Below, piece after piece: positions 24,713 to 35,748 of a stretch of 64,000 nucleotides of DNA (positions are counted from its first letter, which is position 1; every line of letters begins with the position of its first letter). A program made the position numbers and the translations under genes. Origin of the DNA: Obelidium mucronatum (taxonomy: Eukaryota; Chytridiomycota; Chytridiomycetes; Chytridiales; Chytriomycetaceae); the NCBI GenBank assembly GCA_025765595.1, contig JAIVFH010000002.1, forward strand, positions 186,001 through 250,000, in the 5' to 3' direction. The notes below the pieces were generated by a model that worked only from the letters and a program-made list of their open reading frames with translations, did no database searches and was not told the DNA's origin.

Positions 24713-25369
24713 TCAAAAAGCACCTCCCTGGTACATAGCATATGCTGTCCCCATTATTCCCAAGAGAGAAACGGGAAGCAAAGCCCACAGTCCTTTCCCT
24801 CGAGCCATGATTTCATCAACATAGTCCTGTGACTCCTGTCCTCCAGAACTAATATTATTTGAATCTGGATTGGAATTTTCTGTCGTTGCTGCTGTTGCGG
24901 ATGTGAATTGAGTAGCCGTGGCGGACGTCAGACTTTGTGACGTTGCTGTCGAAAGGGGTCGCTGTATCCTTGATCTGGTGGTCAAGATCAAAGTCTGAGG
25001 TTCGTTTACTGTTGTTTGAACAGGATTAATCGTTGTTGCAGGTTCGGGTGGCCGATCAGGGACAGTGGTGACAACAACTGGATCAGGAGAAGGTGCAGGT
25101 GGGATCACAACTGCACTTGTAGCTGTAGTTGTTGGCAATGCGGGTGGGATTTCAGAAGTTGTATTTGGTGGTTTCGGATCTGTTGTTGTTGGTGGTGGTG
25201 GCGTTGGTGGTGGTGGTGATGGTGCCGGTGCTTCTGTGAGAACCGGTTGGGTTGATGTTGGGACTTCGGGGCGGGCATCCAATGTCTTATTGCTTGAAAG
25301 CACGGATGAAGACTGGCTGGCAATTAACTGCGTTAAGACCAGTGTCGTAAACACAGTGCCGAGTTTCAT
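24713..25369 (-). CDS. Mucin-like Ser/Thr/Pro-rich surface protein with C-terminal membrane segment
   Basis: One exon, 218 residues, from the ATG at 25369. Signal peptide MKLGTVFTTLVLTQLIASQS, then about 150 residues rich in Pro, Thr and Ser (PSPPPPTPPPPTTTDPKPP and similar) with a few N-glycosylation sequons. Near the end lie a short acidic stretch and a hydrophobic segment (GLWALLPVSLLGIMGTAYAMY) with a few residues after it, which fits a single-pass or GPI-type anchor. No enzyme domain is seen. It starts 21 bp downstream of the GH1 stop on the same strand, so the two share a tight layout. A heavily O-glycosylated cell-surface protein is inferred. Confidence 0.7.
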   Translation of the reverse strand: MKLGTVFTTLVLTQLIASQSSSVLSSNKTLDARPEVPTSTQPVLTEAPAPSPPPPTPPPPTTTDPKPPNTTSEIPPALPTTTATSAVVIPPAPSPDPVVVTTVPDRPPEPATTINPVQTTVNEPQTLILTTRSRIQRPLSTATSQSLTSATATQFTSATAATTENSNPDSNNISSGGQESQDYVDEIMARGKGLWALLPVSLLGIMGTAYAMYQGGAF

Positions 25370-25390
25370 TGACCTTGACAAGCAATTTAT

Positions 25391-27091
25391 TCAAAAAGGT
25401 AAGAAAAACAAACATAAAAGTGGGATGACAACTGAAAAACCAAAGCTAATGACCATACCACCGGAGGTAGTGCCTTTAGAACTCGTTGTAACAACCATTT
25501 GATCTTTCGAGAGATCTTCCTTAGTAGGTGGTATTATAGCATGGAAGGGATCGACGTAGTTTTTGGAGCGGTAAAAGTCAGCAAGCCAGTACGTCGAATT
25601 CTTGACTACACGCTCGAGCGAACCTTGAGGCGTTCCCAACCCAACAACAGCAACTGCTCCGAATCGCTGATCATAATATCCCCATTCAAAGTTATCGACC
25701 AACGACCAAACTAGCATTCCCTTCACAGGAACTTTATCTTCTTCAAGCGCTTGAGCGACTGCAGTTGCGTGCGTTTGCCAGAATCTGAGGCGGTCTGGAT
25801 TATGCACAATTTGGTCGATTGTCATATCTGCTTCTCCAACGGCAGCAAACCCAAGCTCGGTGATGATAATATCCATATTATATCTTTTGTAGTACCAGTT
25901 TGCCATTTTGCGTGCTCCCTGGCCGAATGTATGTTGCCAGCAATACGCAGGACAACCAGCTCCACTAGGTACGTCCACTTGAGAAGGTTGTAATCCGGCT
26001 GTACTATAGTAATTCATTGCGATGAAGTCTACTGTTCCTTTCATGGTGGCTTTCTCCGCCTCTGTAAAAACAGGCGGAGCTCTGCCAACCGCATCAAGGT
26101 GGTCCCTGTTCCCACGGAATGCATCAATCAAATCCTCTTGATAGTCTCCAAAGACAAGAGGATCGTTGTACCTTGTTTGAAATGTTCATCAATTTGGCAT
26201 GAACAACGAAAACACATCAACAAGAACCAACCAGCCAGCGTATGCAAGGTTTCTGGCTTCAGCCGCGGCGATATCCGATGGCGACGAAGAAACTGGTTCG
26301 TTCCACTCAACATTTGATGGCCAACCAAACTTCCATCCGCGTTCAACACTCTTGTACTTTGTTTTTGCAAGGTTCACAACAGCGCCATGCAGTTTATGTG
26401 ACCGATGAACACAATCGATTGTAGCTTGATACGTGTCATTTTTGTACCCCGGTGCCAAGCGACCCTGCTGGAATCCAAACTTGCAGTTTGATTCAGGCTC
26501 ATTAATTGTCAACCAATACTTGACGCGGTTTCCGAATGCGTTGTAGAGAACATCTGCGTATTTGACAAACTCCTCAATGATTCTATCGTCAGCGAAACCT
26601 TGGAACTGTTCAAAACATGCTTGAGGCTGGTCACAGTTTTTTTCAGGTTAGTCACGACAAGCCGAGGAAAAAAAAACACAAGGAAAATATACCATATCCC
26701 AATGATACATTGTCAGAAATGGAATAGCTCCATTCGCAATTACTTCGTCAATCATGGAATTATAGAATGCGATTCCTTTGGGGTTGATACGCGCGGTACA
26801 CCCAGTCATAACTCGTGGCCATGAAACCGAAAATCGGTACAAGGTTGCTCCAAGCTGTGGAAGAAGCTTCAAATCTTCTTTGTAGCGGTGGTATTGGTCA
26901 GATGCGACATCTGCATTTGCAAGATGTGCACGCGCGGGCTGGTGGTACCAGTAATCAAAGATTCCAACGTCCTTGTCATCAAGATTCCAAGCCCCTTCCG
27001 TTTGATATGCACTTCCACCAAATCCCCAAGCAAAATCGTAAGAAAGGACTGTGTATGGGGTCAGCAAAAGAGCCAGAAGAATTGCTTTCAT
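25391..27091 (-). CDS. Glycoside hydrolase family 1 (beta-glucosidase type), surface-anchored
   Basis: Three exons (27091-26693, 26626-26232, 26171-25391) give 524 residues. Signal peptide MKAILLALLLTPYTVLSY, then the GH1 start FAWGFGGSAYQTEGAWN, LYRFSVSWPRV, FLTMYHWDM, the acid/base motif WLTINEPES and the nucleophile strand MDIIITELGFA (usual motif TENG; the Glu is kept, Asn is Leu). WSLVDNFEWGYYDQRFG is the conserved C-terminal active-site lip. The extreme C terminus is hydrophobic (FGFSVVIPLLCLFFLPF), suggesting a GPI or membrane anchor. Reaction: retaining hydrolysis of beta-glycosides outside the cell. The style resembles animal lactase/klotho GH1 more than most ascomycete enzymes. Confidence 0.92.
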
Positions 27092-27263
27092 TTTTGATGG
27101 TTTCTCGAAGGAAAAGAAATGAGGTTTGAATCCTCCTCTTAAAAAAGTTCAAACTTAAGTAAATCAGCACAAGGTTCAATGATTATGAATTCAAATGATA
27201 ATTTACGAAGCCAAAAAATACTCAGACACAGCGAAAGTTAACTTTGAGATAAATTGGTCATTA

Positions 27264-29308
27264 TCAGAACATAATCCAAAAGTCAAATCCAAACAAATCA
27301 ACCATGACTTTCCAATGCGCGCGCCGGCTTGTCCATTCTTCCTCAATCAAGATCTTTTGCATTGTCAAATTTTTAAACCCACCGTCATGCAGAATGACAC
27401 CTCCACCTGCGTCGCTCGCCAAGTCAATCTTGTCAATTACTGGTTCATATCGCAATCCCGGAAACTGATCCAACATCGATACTCGAAAGTGTCCCAACGA
27501 TTCCCCATTGCTTGTAGTCTTCTTCCTTGGGTTTCTGTGTGCATTCGGATCAGGGATCTGCGCGGCCTTGAATTTCAACGGATTTGATGACGCAAAAAAC
27601 GCCATATTATAGAATCCATTCGGATCTGTCAAATTCACTGGGCCTTCAGGGAAGCAAGCAACATATGGGTAGATCTGAAAATAACCATGAGAAAAAAAGA
27701 ATTCGAATTGAACTAGATGTTACCGATTTAATTGTTCGAACGATAGATGCGGTTGATTGCGAGCTCATAGTTCCTACAAAGTTCTTAATATCGGCGATTA
27801 AATTCTCAAATAAATGGTGACTGCCATAACAATAGGTCTCACCAAAGCCAGAATTCCATCATCCGCCAGAACACGGCGCGTTTCTTTCAATGCCTCTTGG
27901 CTGACCAATCTGCCACTCACACCTCCGTTTGTAAACACATCGTGAAGGACATAGTCGTACGATTTGTCAGCCGCGTTTTCCAAGAACTTGCGACCATCAG
28001 TGGCATGGAACGTTGTTTGGGATGTTACGTTGGGGAATGAAAAATGATTCACAGCCAAACGAAGAATGTGTGGGTCAATATCAACCACATCAATGTGAGA
28101 GTTTGGATGTGATTCAAGAAGAGTTTTAGATGCAATCCCAATCCCCAGACCACTAAGTAAAAAAAAAAAAAAAAAAAAGATTCAGATGGAATTGAGATGG
28201 ATTCATTGACTCACATATTCACGATATTAAACTTTCGTTCCCTTGCAACACGAGCAACGCTCTTTCCGTCAATTGCCTTCAAGCTCGGTCTCTCAAAACC
28301 AGTGACGAATCCGAGAAAATAAAAGCTCCCATACACAGAATCTCCAAGATAACCCTCCGACAAGAAGATTCCACCCAGTAACGAATGATCACATCGCATA
28401 ACTCGAATACCGCCATGGAGAGACAAATCCTCCACAATTGAAAGGTGGCCAGTGTTTGAATATACTTTTTCAAGGATTCTTTGATTTTTGGCAGTGGGCT
28501 GCCATCAAATAATGTTACAACGCTACGATTCCGTGTCAAACAAAAAATTTATATTTACTGGCGCTATTAATGTCCGGCTGTATTGTGGAACCAAACTAGT
28601 TGTCGCGTACGAAATAAGGACAGGAAGCGAGAGCAAAATCACAGTGATAAGATCTAGCCCTGCTTTTTTGATCGATACTGCGGAGGTAGCAGTTTTTTCT
28701 TCATTCGTCCTAGTCTTGTCAGCCTGTGAAATCTTTCTGGAGGTCTCATCCGCGATACTTTTGTTTTGACCCCCACCAATCAACAATCGCGTTCCACCCC
28801 AGAGCGAAATCAAAATAGCTATATTTCCTAATAGCTCAGCAGGAGTGGGAGGAGGCGACGGCATGTACTGCCATGCAAGGCTGCCAATGAATGCGTTGAC
28901 TTCGGGGGCAAAATAGCACAGCAGTCCAGCGATCGCAAAGAGACAAAAGCGCCACAGGGGCCGTGGATTCGCTGCCGCCACGTGGCGCCCAAGAACCACG
29001 GCCGTCGGCGCAGCCGCCGCGAGAAACACGGCCGCCGAAAGAAGCGCAAAATCGGCAGCGCCGCCGCCGAGCGCCGCGCCGCCGCCGAATGCGGCGCGCG
29101 CAAGAAGCGGCGCGGCCGCCAGCGCCAGCGCAAGCGGCCACGCGCTATCGGCGGCGCCGGCGGGCGGGCCGCGCGCCATGGCGAACGCAAAAACTATCCA
29201 GCCGAGAAAGAGACTCTGCGGTGGCACAAGCCCGACGAAGGGCGACTGCAGCTGGCCAATCACATAGAGGAACAGCGAAAAGAAGGGAAACGCGAGAACC
29301 TCACGCAT
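27264..29308 (-). CDS. Multi-pass membrane protein fused to a spermidine-synthase-like methyltransferase domain
   Basis: Five exons (29308-28559, 28498-28215, 28152-27843, 27783-27724, 27674-27264) give 604 residues. The first 245 residues hold six or more hydrophobic segments (FPFFSLFLYVIGQLQ, LFLGWIVFAFAMA, LLGNIAILISLW, VILLSLPVLISYA). The second half has the polyamine-synthase/SAM-fold order: NTGHLSIVEDL, a Rossmann loop NIGLGIGIASKTLLE, VVDIDPHILRLA (acidic ribose-binding residue), ATDGRKFLE and YDYVLHDVF. The Asp of VLHDVF fits the synthase catalytic position. Many fungi carry such membrane-bound spermidine-synthase-like proteins of unsettled substrate. Exon 1 contains a 300-bp stretch of extreme GC. 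It starts 22 bp after the CGR1 stop. Confidence 0.8.
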
Positions 29309-29330
29309 CAAACTTGACTTTACTGAAAAT

Positions 29331-30055
29331 TTACTTGCCACCCTTTCGTCTCTTGACTGTCGACCCACTCACATCAGATCCAACCTTCCTCAACAGCTTG
29401 AGCTGCTTCTTCTTCATCCGCTTTACTTTTGCAGCAGACACCTGGAATGCAATGCGATCAGCTTCCATCAATAGAAATCTAGTTAACAATCACGAACCAT
29501 TTGCATCACTTCTGCACGTTTCTCGTTCTCCTCCTTTCTCTTTTTGCGTTCTTCGGCTTCCTTACGTTTTTCCTGACAAGTAACAAGATATAAGCCGACG
29601 CACACCACGAGAGAGTCAACTGATAATACCTCCTTGGCTAGTCTGATTTCTTCCTTCATTTCAAACTGCATCCTCTTAACGATTTCTTGCTGTTTTCGGG
29701 CTTCCAATTGCTTTTCCCATCCTGCAGAAAATGACGAAAACTAGTCAGTCTTGATGATCGAACGAACGGTTGTATGTTTGTAAATCAAAAAGATTCGACA
29801 GCTCCTGCCAGATGATATCGCTACAGGCCCCCCGTCTTCACACACCACACACCTCTTGGAATGGCTTTCGCTTTCATAGAACTGTTCCTCTTGGTTTGCA
29901 CAGTTTTCCAAACTCGGCCTGCAAAGTTTAGATGGATCAGGGATCAACTGCGCCATATTTCCAATAACTAGTGACTTCATACCTGACACTGCGGTTCCTC
30001 TGATTGGTTTTGTAATCTTGGTTGTGGATACGTTGGACGTTGCTGAATCGGCCAT
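29331..30055 (-). CDS. CGR1: Cgr1-family rRNA-processing protein
   Basis: Five exons (30055-29983, 29918-29853, 29721-29630, 29572-29498, 29441-29331) give 138 residues; yeast Cgr1 has 120. The family opening RGTAVSGRVWKTVQTKR and the core GWEKQLEARKQQEIVKR are followed by a long charged coiled coil (EKRKEAEERKKRKEENEKR) and VSAAKVKRMKKKQLKLLRK. Known role: nucleolar factor in 60S subunit maturation; the human relative is CCDC86. All introns keep frame and are 46-64 nt. The small basic C terminus (TVKRRKGGK) is likely a nuclear/nucleolar signal. Confidence 0.9.
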
Positions 30056-30132
30056 TGGGGGTAAAATAATAAAAATAAACACTCAGAAAAAAACAAAAAC
30101 AAAAAAAAACTAAATGCCATAATCATTTAATT

Positions 30133-32322
30133 TCATCGTCTAATCTTTCCACGACCTTCCCAGGGTGCCTTTTCCTTTTTGTGTGGCAACGAATTAAAAT
30201 CATCTTTACGGCGGTCGAAAGAATTTGAAGTGTTTTCTCCGCGAGAACCAAAATCTCCCCCGCGTCCACCACGCGAGCTGCTACCAAACCTGTCGCTTCC
30301 CCCACCGCGGACATTAATGCCTCGTATATTGACGACTCCCATTTGGGTGGCCAACTTCATTGACAAGGATGGAGTTTCAGGCGTCAAAAGCAGGTCCCGA
30401 GCAAACCGTTCTGCAGCCAGGCCCACACCTGCCTTAGACACAAACTTTTGTTGGGTGTCTGTAAGAAAGCAGTCAGTCAGAGGAAATCTTAAAAAAAACT
30501 TGTCAAAGAGAAAACTCAACAGTAGCCCAAGTACGCAGAATAACAGCCTTCTGCAGGATCCACATCATATTCCACAGCCTTCTTGAAAGCGCCAGTCACT
30601 GCATTCCTCAACTTGACATCTTCCGCATCCTCACTCTCTGTCCAAGAATCAATCTCCTCATTCCCAACAACTCCACTTCCATTCTCCAACGACTTCAAAA
30701 ACCCTCTCTCATATGGCTCACAAAGCAAAACCCCTTCACCACTTTTCCCAGCACGACCCGTTCTCCCCACGCGATGAACATATTGCTCCGCATTCGAAGG
30801 ACATCCCACTTGAATCACAAGACTCACATCCGGATAATCGACTCCACGCGCACTCACATCGGTTGTGAACAAAACACTCGGGGTCTTGTTATTCGCCCGA
30901 AAAGCATCACTGATCCTCGAGCGCTTGCTCTGCTCAAGACGCGCATGGAGCTCATACACACTTAATTTGGAATCGCTTTTGGAGGCTGAGAACCGGCCTC
31001 CTTCGCTTGCGGAACAAAGGCCAGGCAAATTTTTGAAAATCTTTGCAAAGTAGGCAGCGTGTTTTGAAGTGTTGAAAAACACAACCACTCGCGCGGGTGG
31101 AGTTGTTCCGTTCGTTGCTGCTGATTTTTCATTGTGTCTGGAAACGTGGACAAGGAGGAGTTTGTATAGGGAAAAAGCCCAGTGTTTGTAATCAAGCAAA
31201 GCGTACGATTGGGGAACATGCGCGTGAATTGAGTCTGAGATTGTTGCGGTGCGAGAGTTTTGTGTGAGGGAGGTCGTTGAGCCGTCAGTTGAAGGGATTG
31301 ATGTTGTGTCGATTTCGTGGATGGGTTTGTTGACAAGTTGCTGAGCGGCCAATGACCGAACGGCTGGTGAAGATAATGTTGCACTGAACATGAATGTGTG
31401 GCGTTTGTGGGGTTGTGGAACACATTCCAGGATGGCTTGGATTGTTTTTTGAAAACCCATATCCAGTAACTGATCAGCTTCATCCAAGATCACCTGTAGC
31501 AGAGAGGATTTAGCATAGCTACCAGAAAAAAAATTGAAACAAATTGTTCTACTCGCAACGTACAACTTGAACATTTCTCAATCTTTCTCTGACTGAATCC
31601 ACTGAATCTACCAGATCCAACATTCTTCCCGGGGTTGCAACAACAATTTCAATTCCTCCATCTGATTTTGAGGAAGAGACTTCGTCAACAGTCCCTTTTC
31701 TGCTGTTCTTTGAAAATCTATAATCACGCGGTGGGCGATTCAAGATTCCATCGATTTGTGGATCCTTGCGTTCGCCACCCACAACAACAGTTACATTGTG
31801 ATGACTCTTGGTTTTATGATGGCGATGATTCGGATGATGTTCAATGTCAAGCAACTTGCGCGCTTCCGCTGCTGTTTGAACAGCAAGTTCTCTTGTGGGA
31901 CTGAAAACCAAAATAGAGACTACATTCATTATGTAAGCCATCAACAGCTGATGATTGATTCAATAACTAAAAATCTTCCACTTACTTCCAGCTGTCTTTT
32001 CTGGGTTCCTGAAGACAGTTTGCATTGCCGCAACCAAGAATGCTAATGTCTTTCCTGTTCCAGTTTTAGCACGAACGAGCATATCTCTCTTTTTCGTTGC
32101 AGCTAAAGTATTTGCGTCTCCGTGGTGATGGTGATGCACGGCATCTAGAACTTGCTTTTGGACTGGTGTCATCTGGTCATAGCCAAAGTTGTTTTGGATA
32201 GAGTCTCTGAGGAATTCGTTTGATGCAATCGATGGATGCTTTGACCATGTGGATTCTAATCGGAAACTGCAGCGTGCAAGGCGCCTTGTGGACCTAACAA
32301 GATGCTGCTTGAACACCAACAT
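30133..32322 (-). CDS. DEAD-box RNA helicase, mitochondrial MSS116-like
   Basis: Four exons (32322-31986, 31919-31567, 31493-30521, 30458-30133) give 662 residues. The N terminus is basic with no acid (MLVFKQHLVRSTRRLARCSF), a mitochondrial presequence. Helicase motifs in order: Q motif (YDQMTPVQKQVLD), I RAKTGTGKT, Ia PTRELAVQ, Ib VATPGR, II LDEAD, III SATL, IV VVFFNTS, V TTDVSARGVDYP and VI HRVGRTGRAGKSG. Insertions rich in His lie between Q and I and in domain 1. The C-terminal tail is Arg/Gly/Ser-rich (GGRGGDFGSRG). Yeast Mss116 unwinds group I/II introns and helps mitochondrial translation; the same kind of role is inferred. Confidence 0.9.
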
Positions 32323-32376
32323 ATTTTGTGATGGGAAAAAAAAAAGAAAAATAAAGAGAAATTGGTTTTTGGGAAG

Positions 32377-33234
32377 TCAGTTGGGATTCGATTTCATTAT
32401 TGCTTTCACATTTATAGCGCTCCTCTCTTTTGCTTGTAGTGCATATTCGGTGATAGCTTGTTCGACGCCAGGGATGTTGGTAAGCGTTGGCGAGTTTGAC
32501 AGATCTGACAGATGGGAAGGAATCAACGCCTCGATAGAATGCGCAGAATCTGGACTAGGGATCTCGGCAGGGGGTTTAAACATATCAGGCAGTGCCATAC
32601 GTTCTTCAAACACTCTTTTCGCCTCCAACTCTCGTTTCCTTTTTGTAGCTGGATCGTGATTTACATAAGAATACACCCAGGAACCAGCTACACACACGGC
32701 TCCAATGGACGCCCAAACCAACAGAATTGCACGCAATGCTTCTCGGTCATTGTAAGCTGCAAATTCGTTGGTCGTTGCTGTGTTGCCAGACCGCCACTTG
32801 AAGTTGTCTGTGTGAAACTTTGACCAGAGCGATTTGAAATAAGACTTTCTACTCGGCACTTCATCATCATCATCATCATCATCATTATCATCGCCTTCTT
32901 CTTGTTCAAAGTTTACTTTTGCTCTTTGTCGCTGGTATGGATCCGTCCAACCAGAGAAATCGGCACTCGCCATTCTGAATGATGAATCAGCAGCGCTCGT
33001 TGAAATGAGTCCACATTTCAAGTCGTATTCACGTTTCTTTGAGGCATCCTTGAGGATATCGTAGGCGTCTTTTGCTTTGAGAAATCTCTTTAGGGCAGCA
33101 TCTTGCTCTTCTTTCGACAACAGCTTGACTCTGTCTGGATGCGAGGAAAGAGATATAGCGAGAAAGGCGGCTTTCACGGCTGCTGGAGTTGGAGGTGGTG
33201 AAGGGACGAGATTCAAGACGCGATAGAGTTTCAT
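32377..33234 (-). CDS. J-domain protein with one membrane segment
   Basis: Single exon, 285 residues. J domain at about 1-75: MKLYRVLNLVPSPPPTP, helix II, the HPD motif in SSHPDRVKLL, and FLKAKDAYDILKDASKKREY. A poly-Asp run (about 10 residues) follows, then one transmembrane helix near 180-196 (AILLVWASIGAVCVAGSW). The tail is charged and ends INVKAIMKSNPN. The J domain would stimulate Hsp70 ATPase at a membrane; which Hsp70 and which membrane are unknown. It resembles DNAJC-type proteins rather than Ydj1-type ones, as Gly/Phe and zinc regions are absent. Confidence 0.85.
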   Translation of the reverse strand: MKLYRVLNLVPSPPPTPAAVKAAFLAISLSSHPDRVKLLSKEEQDAALKRFLKAKDAYDILKDASKKREYDLKCGLISTSAADSSFRMASADFSGWTDPYQRQRAKVNFEQEEGDDNDDDDDDDEVPSRKSYFKSLWSKFHTDNFKWRSGNTATTNEFAAYNDREALRAILLVWASIGAVCVAGSWVYSYVNHDPATKRKRELEAKRVFEERMALPDMFKPPAEIPSPDSAHSIEALIPSHLSDLSNSPTLTNIPGVEQAITEYALQAKERSAINVKAIMKSNPN

Positions 33235-33304
33235 TTATTACAATTATTAATACAGATAAATATGAACATAAGCAAGAGAGACCACTGAATATTGAATATC
33301 ATGA

Positions 33305-34075
33305 TCAAAATTCGGATCCATCTTTAAAAAACGACACGATTTTCTTTGCCTGTGCCGTCCCTATTCCGCGAATCTTCTCTGATATCATAGTTTCCGACGC
33401 TTGAGCGATTCCCTGCAGCCTGAAAAGAGTAAACACGGAAGCAAGCTCATGCCGAGGACAGAAGAATAGACGGTTCTTACGATTTGAACTCTCTGAGCAG
33501 CTCTTTTGCTTTCGCGTCGCCGATCCCCGAGATGCCGGAGACGGTCTTGATCATCAGCGCGTCCTTGTTGTCCGTCTTTCCCGCGGCAGCCGCCACGCCC
33601 GTCTTTGCCTTTGGCGGCCTTGCGTCCTGGCGGATCAGCCTGCTGATGTACCTGACTCGCAGCTTAGAAAGCAAACCACCTCTAAGTTCTCAGGCGGCGC
33701 AAACCTGGCGGCGTCCGCGGGCGTCTCGACGGGCAGCGCGCGCACGCCGAACGCCACGGCGGCCGCCGTCTGCACGCGCGCAAACGCGGGCCAGGCGCCA
33801 ACGCCGACTTCGACCACGGCGACGCCCGCCGCCTTCGCCGCCAGCGCAGACAGCTGCGCCGCAAGGCTCACCGCCGTCTGCGCGCCGTCGCCAAGCGCCG
33901 CGCGGCCGACGAACACGACGCCGAACCCGGGGAACGGCGCGCAGTCCACGAGCGCGTTCGCCTCGCTGTCCGCCTGGAACACGACCCGCAGCTCGAGCTC
34001 TTTCGGGAGCCCGGCGAGCGCCTGCGCGAGCGGCGAATGCCGGAGTCGGGCGGGAAGGTGGCAGGTGTGGATCAT
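33305..34075 (-). CDS. ERCC4-like plus helix-hairpin-helix protein, FAAP24-like
   Basis: Three exons (34075-33680, 33662-33481, 33419-33305) give 230 residues; human FAAP24 has 215. The N-terminal 130 residues (SPLAQALAGLPKELELRVVF, FPGFGVVFVGRAAL, GVAVVEVGVGAWPAFARVQ) follow the beta/alpha order of an ERCC4-like domain with no visible GDxxxERKxxxD nuclease motif. The C-terminal 60 form a tandem HhH: VSGISGIGDAKAKELLREFK and IRGIGTAQAKKIVSFFK. FAAP24 pairs with FANCM to load the Fanconi core complex on DNA; ERCC1 is the main alternative, but length and the HhH spacing favour FAAP24. Exons 1 and 2 are about 70 percent GC. Start chosen where this GC-rich coding begins; an upstream in-frame ATG lies at 34177. 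Confidence 0.5.
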
Positions 34076-34124
34076 GGCTCTTCTTAAAGTTACTGTCGCT
34101 TTATTCTGGGCCTTAATCAGGAAA

Positions 34125-35713
34125 TCATGCGGCAACAGCGACGGCAAATGCTGTGCATTGGTCTTCAACGCCTTCAACTACACGAGTGATTGGAAGGGTG
34201 AGTGGACGACCGTGAGTGTTCAAGTAGTCCTGAACAGGGTGAATAGGGTAAGTACAAGTTAGAGAATGGTATACTGAGACAGCAGGTAGCTTACCGAGGC
34301 AAACTTCAGGGCGTTCTTACGCTCAATGTCTGCAGATTGTTTTCCAACCCACACGAATACGTGGTCTCCAGAATCGCAGATAAAGACGTCCTTGGTATCT
34401 AATTGCGATCTCTTGATTGCTGGCGCCTTGGATTCGACCTTGTAGGACAACTTTCCGGAATCACGGTCGGTGAGTCTGTACTGACGTTAAAATTTCTATC
34501 GTGCGGCACACCACAAACTGACAGTTACCTGATGAGAACCTTTTCAGCCGCTGGCTTTTGTGCAAGCTTTGCAGCATCTTCAGCAGAAGTAACTGGTCCC
34601 TTTCCACCCAAAGCAGTCCAGAATGGCGAAGAATCCGTATCAGTTTCGTCTAAGAGCGGTTAAATATTAAACCACAAACAAGTTGAAACTGCAGAGAACT
34701 CAACAACCAAAAAAAAAAAAAAACTCACCATAAACAACAACATCAACGCTGCCTTGTCGTTCACTCTCGATTCTTCTTGCAGTTTCTTGGGCCTTGATTT
34801 TTTCAATTCCCTTGGCAGATGATCCAATCCAACAGTAAATAGCCTTCTCTGCATCCAACACAAAGACGTCTCCCGAGTTGAGGGATTTGTACGTAATTGG
34901 AAGTTCAGCCACAGTGACTCCAGATTCGCGGTGTGGCGGGATCAAACTGTGCAAAGACACCTTGTACAAGTGGGGAGTGTGGACTGCGGCAGTAACATGG
35001 TGAAAGCCAGTATCGACACCTCCTTCCAAGATCTACAGCGGAAAAAAGGTGTAAGTCAAGACAAAGAAACCGAGTGGGCAACACACGCACCTCAAATGTC
35101 TTAAAGTATGACTTGAATAAAGGACTCTCGTCGCCTTCAACTTCGCGGTGTTCGACAGGAACCGTTCCGAGGTAGTCGTCCAACTCGACTGTTTTGTAGG
35201 CAGCCGTTCCGCTAAAAGTAACGCCTGTGTCTTAACAGAGGAGGAAAGGGTTCGAATAAAAATGATCGCACTCACGCCTCATCCTGGGATGTCTTCAATC
35301 CGAGCCAGAAGTGGATGTCGTGATAGAGCTTGTCACCATCGGGCTTCTTCCATGTCTGTGAATAGCATTGTCATTTGCACTGGGGGGAGAGAAAAAAGTG
35401 ACTCCTACGTTGATCACAATGTAACTGTCTCCATTATAGAACTTGCCATAGTTCTTCTCAGAAACAGGAACAACCTTGAACTTTTCAATACGGAACACTT
35501 TGAGTCCGACTTTGGAACCGACGCCCTCCCAAGCTGGTTCCTTCTTGGATGCATCCAAGCGAGCCTTCTTTTCCATGTCGGATCCGAGGTTTGCGATCTA
35601 AGGAAAAATAAAACCATAAGAACTTCATTCAACGAGTTGAGAAGCGGGAAATGCCATAGTACGTTTGAGTCTTCAATGTTGATGGTAGTGAGCTTGGTGA
35701 GGAACTTGAACAT
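34125..35713 (-). CDS. Severin/gelsolin-like actin-severing protein
   Basis: Eight exons (35713-35663, 35597-35409, 35355-35276, 35211-35091, 35032-34729, 34649-34529, 34475-34295, 34229-34125) give 383 residues, the length of a three-domain severin. Gelsolin repeats: [20 protein letters not shown] ... [11 protein letters not shown] ... [20 protein letters not shown] in G1, the link to [40 protein letters not shown] in G2, and [20 protein letters not shown] in G3. Such proteins cut and cap actin filaments in a calcium-dependent way. Acidic calcium-site residues are present but I did not check each one. The gene lies between the FAAP24-like gene (49 bp downstream) and the thioredoxin-fold gene. 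Confidence 0.92.
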
Positions 35714-35748
35714 TTTCGAAGTGGTTTTTTAATGACTTTTGTATTTCC

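Noticed and set aside
28963..29583. 206-codon Arg-rich + strand frame
   Set aside because: Created by a GC-rich island antisense to the spermidine-synthase-like gene, then runs into the CGR1 gene.
33484..34116. 210-codon + strand frame over the FAAP24-like gene
   Set aside because: Another antisense frame in GC-rich coding; the minus strand has the HhH motifs and matched introns.
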